Origin: Rhododendron vialii
Lineage: Eukaryota; Streptophyta; Magnoliopsida; Ericales; Ericaceae
NCBI RefSeq assembly: GCF_030253575.1
Contig: NC_080566.1
Coordinates: 27,232,001-27,296,000 of the forward strand
Direction of reading: 5' to 3'
DNA: 64,000 nucleotides
Shown here: piece by piece, positions 12,101 through 22,610 of the stretch
Layout of the letters: each line of letters opens with the position of its first letter
Position numbering within the stretch: position 1 is the first letter of the stretch
Translations under genes and position numbers: made by a program
Notes under the pieces: model-generated
Told to the model about the DNA's origin: nothing
Database searches by the model: none
Seen by the model: only the letters and a program-made list of their open reading frames with translations

Positions 12101-12650
12101 TTGATACCACACACTTCTTCCTCATTTAATAAAGAGCACAGATACGCGACCTTGGGGGCAGCAAGAAAATCGGCCTCAGAGGAAATAAGTGCTAGCTCCA
12201 ACTCATCTTTGCAAATAAATTCATCAACATGATCTTGAACAAGTGAGTCAATCATGCTAACTCCGCATACATCATCATCATCCCCCATTTGGATACCAAT
12301 GTGGAACATGTTGGCTTGCATCTTCATATTACCAAAACTCATATTAAGTCGGCCATCCCGGCAATGGATCATGGCATCTGAAGTTGCTAAGAACGATCGC
12401 CCGAGAATAATTGGAACGGAGGCCTGAGCCGCCGGTACCGGACATGTGTCTAGAACCACGAAGTCAACCGGGTACACAAATTGATCAACTTGAACAAGCA
12501 CATCTTCGACCATCCCCTTAGGCACTCAGATACTCCTATCCGCCAATTGTAAAGTCACCCGAGTTGGCTTCATTTCTCCCAACCCAAGTTGTTCATATAC
12601 CAAAAACGGCAATAGATTGACACTCGCGCCCAAATCAAGAAGAGCTTTTT
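9121..12650 (-). pseudogene. Athila pol: protease, RT, RNase H, integrase
   Basis: Polyprotein segment in gypsy order. Protease shows the active-site DLGAS near 12625. Reverse transcriptase (about 11670-11000) has VDYRKLN, the FMDD catalytic box and [12 protein letters not shown]. RNase H follows with [14 protein letters not shown] and [14 protein letters not shown]; its usual TDH appears as TNH. Integrase has the H-H-C-C zinc finger ending CRGCARCQ and DDE residues in WGIDFMG, ISDQG and the helix beginning ELANREIK. In-frame stops are present at about 12526 (TGA), 11914 (TAA), 11689 (TAG) and 9937 (TAG), and the frame shifts near 9650. The C-terminus ends at 9121. The element is therefore enzymatically dead. 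Confidence 0.9.
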
Positions 12651-12723
12651 TAACAACTCTACCTCCGATGGTGATGGATATCGTCGGACACCTCGGATCA
12701 TTATACTTGGGAGGAAGGGTTGA

Positions 12724-14788
12724 CTAAAAGAGTGAGCTCACTTGCTCAGTTACCTTCTTTTGTACTTGGAGCTTGCGTTTATGGGTACACAAGTCCTTCA
12801 AAAATTTAGCATAGGACGAAATCTGTTTGATAGCATCAAGCAATGGAAGATTGACGATCACTTGCTTGAGCACATCATAAATATCAGTATTCAGATTTGG
12901 CTTAGCCGGCGTCTTTAGTCGGTTAGGATATGGAGTGGGAACGGTGAAAGCTGATGGAACACCAACTTCCTTGGCTTTTCCCTTCTCTTCTTCCGTAGGA
13001 GCTGGTTTGGGAGATTCCCCATTTGGCGTTGTTGGCTTCAATGGTGCCGGAAACGGTAGTAAACTTGGCGTCACCGGCGGCTCCACTTGAGCATTATCCA
13101 CGGTCTTCCCACTCCTCAAAGAAATAATGGCCTTGGCTTGCTCGGGAAAAGTCACCGAAGAGCTACCAAGCACATTTTGACCTTAAGGGTTTGCCAAAGG
13201 TTGAGTAGGAAGTTTCCCTTTCTCTTGTTGCAAAATGACAATTGACGTAGTCAACTTGCCCATTTGATTCCTTATATCATTCAAAGCTTGAGCGGTTTGC
13301 TCGTTGGTGGTAGATTGCATTTGACAAAAAGCGTTCATGGTGTCCTCCAAAGATCTCCGCAGAGGCGGTGCTTGCTGTGGCTGAAACTGGTGCTGCCCTT
13401 GAAATTGACCCGGTGGTAAAAATCCTGGTGGGCCTTAAGGTGCAGGGAACCGTGGTGGTTCTTGAAATTGCGATTGCCGCCAAGTCTGATTTTGATTAGG
13501 AGGTGAAATTTGAGAAGTTGACGAGGTGCCTGCTTCATTTTGATTACCCCCAACGGAACGCCGGATTAGACCGCAACCCTGGATTGTAAGTATTAGAATA
13601 TGGATCCCAACGGTGATTCAAAGCGCATACTTCTTCCGTGGGAAGTTGACTATAATGGTGTCGGAGGGCGGGAATGGAATGGCAATTGTCAGTTGAATGG
13701 CCCACAGTCTCACAAATGACACACACTTCCTCTACTTGTCAAACTTCTTTCACCTCTTTCACTTCTTTCACCTGGACCGAGTCTAGTTTCATTTTGTCCA
13801 ACTTTAAAGATAATTCATCCAACCGGGTGTCAAGACCGTTATGCTCGTTCACCGAAAACTTACCGGAGCCTCCCGAGCCTTGATTTCTCATCGCTTGGTC
13901 GCCCGGATCAATGTATTGCCAAGTTTGAGCCCTTTCCGCTAAAGCATCTAAGAACTCCCAAGCGGCATCGGGATCCTTCCCCATAAAGTCGCCGCTCCCC
14001 ATAGTATCAAGAAGCTGTTTGGACTCTCGATCACAACCCAAATAGAAGTAGTTAATCACAAGGTACATGGGAAAATTATGGTGTGGGACAGCTGCGAGTA
14101 AATCCTTGTAACGCTCCTAATACTTATAGAAGACCTCCCCATCTTTTTGCTTGAAATTCTGAATTAGATCCATGAGAAGCTTGGTTCGGCTGGCCTGGAA
14201 GAACTTGGTGGTGAAAACATCCTGGACGTCAGCCCAAGTTAGCAGGGATCGAGGCTTCAAAGAATGAAACCATTGCTTGGCCTTATCTTTGAGCGAGAAA
14301 GGGAATAACTTAAGGCGAGCTTGATCTAGTTGTCCCGGCCCTGTCACAAAAGTGCTAACAATGGTCTTAAATTCCTGAATGTGAGCATAAGGATCCTCAA
14401 GTTCACGCCCCCCCCAAAATTCTGGTATAACTCGGTGATATTCTGCCTTGAAAGCGAACGCATTAGCAGCAGTGCAATTTGGAACAGCTATCGGTGAAAC
14501 GTGTGGACCTCTCTCCAAAGTTAGGTAATCACGCAAAGTACGAGCCGGTTGTTCTGCCATTGGCCTTGACAGAGGTGATAGCTCACGTGGGGGAGAATAC
14601 GATTGAATAATACTACGAGTCCGTGGAGGAGAAGCAGACCTATGCAGCCGATTGGAAAAAGGGCTACGATAGATATTGGGCATATAACCTGCACACGTTA
14701 GTTCAAACAGACTAAAGGGGCTATGCCGCCGCCTCGTTCTCAAACAGTTTCGTGGGGTTATGCCACCACCACGGCTATATAAAAGCAA
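12724..14788 (-). pseudogene. Athila gag
   Basis: Capsid-type polyprotein. The N-terminal part (14788-14117) contains a retrotransposon gag domain with KDKAKQWFHSL and a start that may be the internal ATG near 14684. A stop near 14114 interrupts the frame; the middle part (14068-13739) continues, ends in a repeated KEVKEVKEV and another stop. A zinc knuckle CVICETVGHSTDNC, matching CX2CX4HX4C, follows near 13730. The proline-rich C-terminal part reaches 12724. Role: nucleocapsid formation and RNA packaging in the family. Confidence 0.85.
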
Positions 14789-14942
14789 AAATTGATGCTC
14801 AAATTAGCTTCGTTAAACCTCAAGTCGAATTGGTGGCTCAGTTAGAGGTATCTGCTAAGTTGAGTTCAATACACACAAAAGGAAAATTAAATGGAGTACT
14901 TACAATGGTTTGTCGATCCTCCAAATAAGCTTATAATAAGAA

Positions 14943-14961
14943 ATCCCCGGCAACGGCGCCA
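14943..14961 (-). other. Primer binding site, tRNA-Asp
   Basis: Plus-strand atccccggcaacggcgcca equals the 3' end of plant tRNA-Asp(GTC) including CCA (tRNA sequence from general knowledge). It lies four bases from the 5' LTR. Athila elements typically use this primer. Confidence 0.9.
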
Positions 14962-14965
14962 AAAA

Positions 14966-16467
14966 TGCTTAGCCTCCAACCTCGCCTTCAAATAAGGTTG
15001 AGAAAAACCCCAAGCGTAGGGCTAGATCGTCGGTAGTATAATAAACCGGTAAGACCGGGATCATACCACACAGAATTCGAATATAACTTAATCGGATTGT
15101 AGGTTTTATATAGTGGTTTCGGCATTTAAGATGGCCAACTTGGTTTTCCTTTAAAGAGTGGAAAAGATAAAGCGAAAACTAGAAATGAGCTTTATAAACT
15201 AAAGAGGCAAGTCTAGGGATCGTCTAACCCTTGACTAAGGCCGTTACTGATTCTCATTATAACTCAGGCGAGAATCACGACCGCGTGCTCACGCCTAGAG
15301 AATTTAGCTTTAAAGACTACGTTTATTGAAAGATGTGATTAAACGGAGGCGAACCAACTTGTTTTTAACATTTATCGAACACATAGGAGGCCACGAGCCC
15401 TCGGTAAGTTGCTTGCCAAGACCGCTTGACTAAACACCTTACCAAGGAGTTAACACCCCTTGTTTAGACCAAAAATGCAAGTTAAGCTCTATTCCAAAAA
15501 TCATGCTTTTAAGCCTGGTGGTTTGAGAACCAAATAACGACCTAAGTCCTCGGGAAAGAGTATCCCGAGACTCAACCAAGTAACTACTCACTCATAGCTA
15601 AAGCATAGACCAATGCATAAAAACAAGACATGATATTTAACCGCAGAAAATGAAAATAAACTTGATATTGAGAAAGATCTAGTTCGTGGCTACAACTTTA
15701 ATAAATAGAAAATTAACAAACAATAAAGACTTACTTGAGTTCTATGGAAATTAAACTTGAAAAGCTTAAGAAAAGCTTAAGAAGACATTAATGGAGTACA
15801 AGCTAAGAAAGTAATTGTCTAGATGATGATGGAGGGAGAGAAAGTGATGGCTATTTATACAAAAATGACATTCTCTCTCCTCAAAAATATCAGAAAATAT
15901 CCAGAAAGTGGAAACATGCCACAAATGGAAAGTTAAAATCTATCAAAAAGCATGTCGGTGAGTTATTCGTATCGATACTCCCTAACCGTATCGATACCGA
16001 GCAGCCTTGCTCTGATTTCCAAGTTTCCCCGTAGAAGGACCGTATCGATACTCTAAGAACCGTATCGATATGGTTAACAACATATCGATGCGGTGAAAGC
16101 TGAATTTCTCAATGCTTTTTGTTTTAATGAAGTATCGATACGCCATGAACCGTATCGATACCGAGCAGTCTTCTGGGTAAATCACACCTCCCAAACCCTG
16201 TCTTGACACCCGATGGTCCTTGGCTTGCTCGGGCCTTCCGTTTTATCATTTCATAGCCCGACGGTTGTATTCTTCAGGGCCTCGCCACTCGGATTCCCTC
16301 AAGGGTTGTACAAGGCATCAAAATAAAGCCTCTTATTCACGTATCACCTGAAACGCTCAACGAGAAACCTTACACGCAAAATTACTTAAAACAACAAATA
16401 AACATAAAGCAAATGACATAAAACAAGACTAGAAGCACCAAATATCTACAATAATGGGTGCTTATCA
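14966..16467 (-). repeat. Athila 5' LTR
   Basis: 1502 bp from TG at 14966 to CA at 16467; partner of 3100-4601. Contains the same palindrome cluster at about 15968-16165. Confidence 0.93.
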
Positions 16468-16472
16468 TTTAC

Positions 16473-17330
16473 TCAAGTATTTCCTCGGAATCGAAGTCGC
16501 TCGATCTGCTATAGGTTTATTCCTAAGCCAAAGGAAATATCTCTTAGACATTCTCAAAGACACTAGCTTTCTTGATTCCAGACCAGCACCATTTCCAATG
16601 GAGCAAAACATTTGCCTTGTGGCTGATGATGAGGTTCCTCTTAGTAATTCTGCGTCGTATAGGCGTCTCATGGGCAGACTAATTTATTTAACTATCACAC
16701 GGCCTGATCTTACCTATTCAATCCATGTGCTAAGCCAATTCATGCATAAGCCTGGTAAGTCACATCTTGATGCAGCCCATTGAGTGTTAAAGATATCTAA
16801 AAGGGACTCCAAATCATGGGATTTTATTGCCTACTACATGCAATTTACAACTTTCAGCGTATTGTGACTCAGATTGGGCAAGTTGCCCCACATCTCGTCG
16901 CTCCACCTCGGGTTATATAACCTTCCTTGGTGCAAGCCCGATTTCATGGCGTACCAAGAAACAGACCACTATTGCCCATTCTTCGGCTGAAGCCGAGTAC
17001 CGGTCAATGGCCACTACTTCATGTGAGTTAACCTAGCTCAAGTATCTTCTTACTGATCTAGGTGTATATCATCCCAAGCCCATGGAACTACGTTGTGATA
17101 ACCAAACTGCTCTCCACATTGCTGCTAATCCTGTTTTCCATGAACGTACCAAGCATATTGAATTGGATTGTCATCTCATTCGGGAAAAAATTCAATCCGG
17201 TCTCATCTCTACCGCTTACGTTCCATCTCGACGCCAACTTGCCGACATATTCACCAAGCCACTTGGACGAGAACAATTTTTGTTCTTGCTATCCAAACTG
17301 GGAGTTTCGGATCTGCACTCTCCAGCTTGA
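16473..17330 (+). pseudogene. Copia RT and RNase H, 3' part
   Basis: Continuation of the Copia pol frame begun at 2859. Starts LKYFLGIEVARS, includes RLIYLTITRPDLTY and the RNase H region with YCDSDWASCPTSRRSTSGY, SSAEAEYR and the terminal [14 protein letters not shown]. Two nonsense codons lie in conserved positions: TGA at about 16781-16783, where family members have arginine (CGA), and TAG at about 17034-17036, where a tryptophan is usual. Both are G-to-A or C-to-T changes, as expected from decay of methylated DNA. The frame ends naturally just before the LTR. Confidence 0.9.
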
Positions 17331-17337
17331 AGGGGTG

Positions 17338-17581
17338 TGTTGGAAAGCACATGTCAAGCACTAGATAACTATTCCTAGATCTCCTCACTTATCCAAGCAG
17401 TTGGATACCTACGAGTTGTAGTTTATCTTGTTTTACACTTATTCTTTTTTTCTTTATCTTTTTGATACAAGGATTTTTATCCTTATCTTTTGTAACTAAT
17501 GTACTCCCATGTAACTAGTACATATACGTACTTTGAGATTCAATAACATTTTATGCTTTTCTAGCTTTCATTAATTTAACA
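17338..17581 (+). repeat. Copia LTR (single, shared)
   Basis: 244 bp starting TGTTGGAAAG and ending TTTAACA, with inverted TGTT/AACA ends. A purine tract (gaaggggtg) and the end of pol precede it; a PBS and gag follow it. It therefore sits between the 3' end and the 5' end of Copia sequence, as in a tandem copy or a linearised one-LTR circle. Confidence 0.85.
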
Positions 17582-17593
17582 TGGTATCAGAGC
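17582..17593 (+). other. Primer binding site, initiator tRNA-Met
   Basis: tggtatcagagc directly after the LTR is the standard Copia PBS complementary to initiator tRNA-Met. Confidence 0.9.
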
Positions 17594-17694
17594 GTCATCA
17601 ACCTCTGTTATTTTGTTACTACTTCTAGCATTTGCAAGAGTTAATTGCCTTCTTTGCTCTTTTCTTTTACGATTGTTTTTCCCCTTGAATAATC

Positions 17695-18228
17695 ATGATG
17701 GGTACAGATGGCTCGTCCGCAAGGGAAAAGAACGTGGCAACCTCTGATGCAATTAATTACTCCTCCCCATATTATCTCCATCCCTCAAATCATCCTAGTA
17801 TGGTTTCGATATCACAAAAACTAATCAGAGATAAGTTTCCAATGTGGAGACGTGCTGTAAAAATAGCACTTGCAGCAAAGAACAAGCTTTGCTTTGTTGA
17901 TGGGAGTTTGGATAAACCCGAATCACCTGCATCGACCGTAATGGCTTGGGAACGCTGTAGCAATATGGTAATCTCTTGGTTACTCAACAGTTTAAACCCG
18001 GATATCGCAAATAGCGTTAGTTATCCTAAATCTGCCCATGAGGTGTGGATGGATCTTGAAGATAGATTCTCGCAGGGAAATGGAACAAGGATCTTCGAGT
18101 TGAAGAGGTCTATAAATACATCTCAGCAGGAACAACAATCTCTGAGTGCCTATTACACTGGATTGAAGACATTGTGGGATGAGTTGGCATCTTACACAAA
18201 GATACCAACTTGTACCTGTGGAGCAAGT
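17695..18228 (+). pseudogene. Copia gag, 3'-truncated
   Basis: Copia capsid-type N-terminal protein: MWRRAVKIALAAKNKLCFVDG, SWLLNSLNPDIANSV and VWMDLEDRFSQGNGTRIFEL are typical of plant Copia gag polyproteins. The recognisable part stops near TCTCGASKEY at about 18235 and the open frame runs on into an unrelated element up to 18504. Zinc knuckle, protease and integrase are missing. Confidence 0.85.
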
Positions 18229-18239
18229 AAAGAGTATCA

Positions 18240-18882
18240 AACTCTTTTGCATTCAGAACGAGTCAACTCCATCGACAATGAGCCATCCAATACAGCACTC
18301 CAACATCGAGCCACCTTGCTTCATCGGGAGTCACCTTTGGACTTTATACCGCTCCACGAGTGTTCTCTGTGCAAGCCCCTTCAATGGTGCGTTGAGAGTT
18401 TTCCCATAGATCGTCAGCCATTGGCTCTGATACCATTTGTTGGGAGTTCGTCCGATGCATCGACCTGCCACTGCGTGCTCAAGGCCCAATTTGTGTGGGA
18501 GTAACGGCAAAGAGTCCACCACATTACTTGGGCCCAATATACATTGAATGACCCATATCCACTTAAAAGGCTAAGCCTTATAAGCGGTGAGCGATCCAAT
18601 TGTATGTTAAGGTCCAACTCATTTTTTGTTTATCCGATGTGGGACTCAACGTTCACATATGTTCTAACAAATCTCGCCCTCATGTGTTAACCGAACATTG
18701 GGCCTTAACCTCTCTCTGCAGCTCCCCCTTGATTCTGATCTAATACTCTCAACCCTATCTCCCGAACTGGGCTTATTCTGCACCCACTCAATCGATTCAG
18801 AGTGATCTCAATTGAGAACCAACGTGCCTAGTCACCGGCACTATGCTCCCTGACGAGAACTCCATTGAGAGCCAATGTGCTC
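18240..18882 (-). mobile_element. TRIM-like non-autonomous LTR element with one central LTR
   Basis: Read on the minus strand: a purine tract (gagggcgagatt, about 18670-18681), a ~233-bp LTR (18437-18669) starting TGTTAGAACATATG and ending CTCCCAACA, then two bases and a PBS TGGTATCAGAGC (about 18423-18434). The LTR contains GTCCCACATCGG, common in small plant TRIM and SMART elements. Non-coding sequence lies on both sides of the single LTR, so the order is again internal-PPT-LTR-PBS-internal. No ORF of note. Confidence 0.6.
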
Positions 18883-18977
18883 ATTAAACGTTTTATTATA
18901 ATTCTTTTACTAAAAATTATTTATTAAAGTGATTGTATTATTATAATTTAACTCTAGGAGCTAGCCATTAAAAAAAA
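18883..18977. repeat. 95-bp direct repeat, right copy
   Basis: Identical by eye to 2650-2744; right border of the 16-kb block and start of the continuing solo LTR sequence. Confidence 0.85.
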
Positions 18978-19899
18978 TCTTTAGATATTTAGATTCTTCT
19001 TCCATGAGTATAAATAGGCTCCATCCCTCCACTCTCCTCCACACACCACACCACACCTCACTTCTCTTCAATTCTCATTCCAATTGTTAGCTTAGAGAGA
19101 AAGAGAGAGTGAGAGAGATAAAAGGGAAAAAAAAAAGCTTGAGAGTTTATTTTATATATAGCAAGTGATGTTCTAGATTGGTAGGCTAGTGGTGTATTTA
19201 GTCGGAAGGTAGAAAAATGTTTAAGGCGTTGGTTCGTACACAAAACGGTCGGGCATATTTGAGGTAATCCGGAGAGTATACGATATACTTCCCACTTCCG
19301 GAATCCTTTCTTCACTCTGATCTTTGTACTCCTTCTGATTATTTCATGATATTTGTTCAATCTTGTGGATATCATTGGAAAGTGGAATAATTGGTATCGA
19401 ATATGATGATTGTTGGATGAGTACTATAGAAATGTTTAGTACAGGGATCGAGTGAACTCATGCACCAATAGCCTATCCAATATCCAGGATGGGTCGAGGA
19501 TGACTCAGTGAGAAAGGTATTGGGGGAGTGTCACTGGTCATGTATTGAGGATAACATGGTATGAGGTCCCCTTGTGATTGTTACTTCGACTTGGTGGTCG
19601 ATTATCGTTTATTGATTCCACTTATGAGCTTTGTTATTCTGTTGTATCATATACTTCCCGGATAATTTCTTTTTCAGGTATGGAGCCGGATTAGTGGAAA
19701 TTGAATCGGAGCATATAAAGATTAATTTGGAGAGGTCTTGGAGGAGTTGATAATTTTGGAGCATCTAGAAGATTATTTAGAAGGCGGCTTAAGTTTATTT
19801 TGGTGATGTAATTTATGAAAAAAATAGGGGCCTAGAAGTGTTTAAAATACAGTGTATTTTGGAGTTTATTTTTAGAACATAGAGGGGCGTTACACAATA

Positions 19900-22322
19900 A
19901 GTCTCATCATAACCTAACAAAAAATAGTAGTACAGGTTTGGTATCTATGCCAGTACACCGTTGTTTGAGACACGTGATTAAAAAAGGTGAAATAACATTG
20001 TATGGTTCCCTGTAAATCTTCCTTGAGATTAGAATTTCCGTTGTTTGGGTCACCGAATTGTGCAATTTTTTCTGTTGGGAGATCTTGATCGTTAGATCGA
20101 GGTAGGCTCGTTTGACGGCTGTGATTCAATTTTGAGAAACATGATATTGCTAAGTGTTTGATCGGCTCATTCAATTTTATCCTTTCAAATTTGAAACGAA
20201 TCAACTAAATGAACCGATCAAGCCCTTACCGATATCAAAATGAATTGTTTTTAAGTGGAGCTCTTAAAAATATGTTTTAAACACGTTGAACAGCTCTGAT
20301 CATTAGCTGGGACTATAAAAAAACAAAAAAGTGTCAAAATAGGTGTCAATATATATACACTCTCCAACCTTAGTCACATAATTCTTCAGTGTCTTCAATT
20401 GCGTTCTTGATCCGCGTTTTACGTATGCGCTTTCAATTCTCACTTTTGCAAATTTTATTACAAGTTTAGGATGTCCTTGAAAAACGATTTTACGCTCATG
20501 TTCGTGCTCACACACACACGCTCATTATGTGACTTAGCTTCAAACGCTATCAATTAAGCCATCAATAATTGAAATCAGAACCACTACAAAAACCGTTGAA
20601 TCAAGTGCTCCGATTCAAATTAATGTTAAATTTTTTAAATTAGTCATTGGTGTTCACGACCGAAATCTACAAATCATAAAATCATGATAAAAAAAAATTT
20701 AAAAATGACAAACACTACAAAAAAAAAAAAAAAAACCCCAACTACCATAAAAATGATTAATTTAACGTAAGAAATTAATTATTGTTTGCCTGTTGTGGTG
20801 TTGAGAATGAGTTCTATACATTCACATTACATGTTCCCAAACATATTTCCAGCAGTAAATGGAAACAACATAGGTAGGATCCTAATCTCTGAGCCAGGAG
20901 GTTAGCACCAACTCCTCCGTTTCAGAGTTCTCTATTGAAAATGGACATTTTGGTCATTTTAGTATTAGGGGTAATATGGTAATTTTAGAGTACATGGATA
21001 TTTTCGTCATTTAGATGTATAGGGGTAATATGGTAGTTTAGCACCATAGGTATTTTAGTCATTTTAAAATTTTAATATGTAATTGGGTTAATGGGTGGGT
21101 TCGGTTTGCTTCTAATTACACGGGTCGGGTCGGATATGAGTAATTGAATTCATAACTAATGGGTTCTAAATGAGTCAATGACCCATTAAAGACCCAACCC
21201 ACTTACATCTTACCCAATTTGGCCCAAACCCGCCCATTTGACATCCCTACAACTGAGCTTAGAATGCTTTGGCATGTGATGATTTTGCGGCTAGGTCAGT
21301 TCAGCTAAGTTTGGACAAAAGGTGATTATACAAAACAATAATTTGTATAATGCTATACATACCACGCTAAGTAGCATTGTCTCATCTTGACAAATAGCAA
21401 ATCACACAATTACCATCAAGTTATTGCCACATTGACATGTTGTGTAAAATATTGTACAATCTGCCTTAAGACTTTCCCGTGATATACGCTTTCAAACTTC
21501 CTGCACTTGATATATGCTTTCGAACTTCCTGCACTTGAGAACTATACGGAAGCAAGAGAGATTGTGAGGCTCTTATACTAGTTATTACGACGATAACAAA
21601 CTGCCCGATCCACAAAATCCTGTACGTGCAACAAAATCCTGTTTGTGCAACCCCGAAACATGTGTAGAAAGAAAAGCAACAAATCCTCTGGGAGAGGGTG
21701 ATTCAATCACCGGAGGAATAAAGTCCTGCCCAAAAAACTGTGAGAGGAAAATTATAATACCAAATTAATGCATCCAACCAAACTAAGTTATAACATCCAA
21801 CGTTATACCAGTTCACCCATTAGTCGAGAGGCTACCGGCTAGTATTCTAGTTTCGAAAGGATGTGGTACAAGAGCAACTATAAAAGTAACCTTCTTGTTA
21901 TATATCATGCAAGATGCATTCTTCAATTTCTTCTCACATCAAAGAGAACATACACAGATGGACAAATGGGGAAGCACTCAAGCACGGGAGTACCCCAATA
22001 TCAAGTTGACCCATTGTCCACCATAACATAATGAAAATCAACAAGTTGGCAGAACATTCCATGTTGAATCCTGTGGACCGAGAAAGAAACAACAAAAGGT
22101 GAATATAAATAGATGCCTGCAATATGTGACGTCCTAGGTATTAACCGTATTATGGGTCACTTGCGAGCTACTATACATTCATCTGGCTCCAATACTCAAC
22201 CACGATCATAGAGAAATAGAGAAAACGATTTGCCAAGAAAAAATGCAGTAACTGTACATAAAGAATGTAATTACATGGATATAGTACACCTTGACATTTG
22301 TTTAGTAACATTGACTGGGTCT
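19900..22322. other. Right arm of hAT-like element and intergenic DNA
   Basis: 19900-21249 is the remainder of the hAT-like element, AT-rich, with repeated phrases such as ggggtaatatggta near 20968 and 21025. 21258-22322 is intergenic sequence downstream of ABCI10. No gene is supported here. Confidence 0.5.
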
Positions 22323-22577
22323 TCAAGAATTTATTTGATCAATGTAAGATCGTTGCCTGGCACTGATAAAGCGCGTTATGCTCAAAGCATCACCATGCAT
22401 GACTACTCTCCCATCTTCCATATAGACAGCACCATCCGCATATTCAAGTTCCTCAAGCCGATGGGTCACCCATAGTGCTGTAACATCTTTCGAATTATCC
22501 AGAGAGTTCTTGACTGCGTTTATCACCCCAATCTAACAATTGAAGACAATTGGAACAAAAGAACTATAAAAAAAAAA

Positions 22578-22610
<33 letters not shown>

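Larger units (their letters stand above)
3100..16467 (-). mobile_element. Athila-type Ty3/gypsy retrotransposon, full length, decayed
   Basis: A 13.4-kb element bounded by two LTRs of exactly equal length (1502 bp) and by the TSD tttac (3095-3099 and 16468-16472). Reading on the minus strand the order is 5' LTR, PBS for tRNA-Asp, gag, protease, reverse transcriptase, RNase H, integrase, a long spacer with an internal polypurine tract, an env-position ORF, PPT, 3' LTR. The tRNA-Asp primer and the extra ORF after integrase are characteristic of the Athila lineage. Several stop codons and a frameshift make it non-autonomous now. The insertion lies in a Copia pol gene; removing the element and one TSD restores the Copia frame. 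Confidence 0.93.
2612..19894. mobile_element. Gypsy solo LTR, split by nested insertions
   Basis: Starts TGTAACG at 2612 and ends CGTTACA at 19894, a 7-bp inverted terminus. It is flanked on both sides by caata (2607-2611 and 19895-19899), a 5-bp TSD typical of LTR retrotransposons. No PBS, PPT or coding region of its own is present between the ends, so this is a solo LTR of roughly 1.05 kb once the 16-kb internal block is removed. The body (about 18883-19894) contains a TATA-like tataaatag near 19009. Confidence 0.8.
2470..21249. mobile_element. hAT-like non-autonomous element, host of the left nested stack
   Basis: The left end reads tagggatggcaaat (from 2470) and the right end is its near-perfect inverse, atttgacatcccta (to 21249). 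Immediately outside are 8-bp near-duplicates: caattgag (2462-2469) and caactgag (21250-21257), one mismatch. Both ends continue into related GGGTT/AACCC-rich sequence. An 8-bp TSD with short TIRs fits the hAT superfamily. Without the nested insertions the element would be only about 1.5 kb and has no transposase. The alternative is that the two ends belong to different copies of one MITE family. Confidence 0.55.

Noticed and set aside
14943..14961. Match to the 3' end of tRNA-Asp
   Set aside because: Only the last 19 bases match and it lies next to an LTR; it is the primer binding site, not a tRNA gene.
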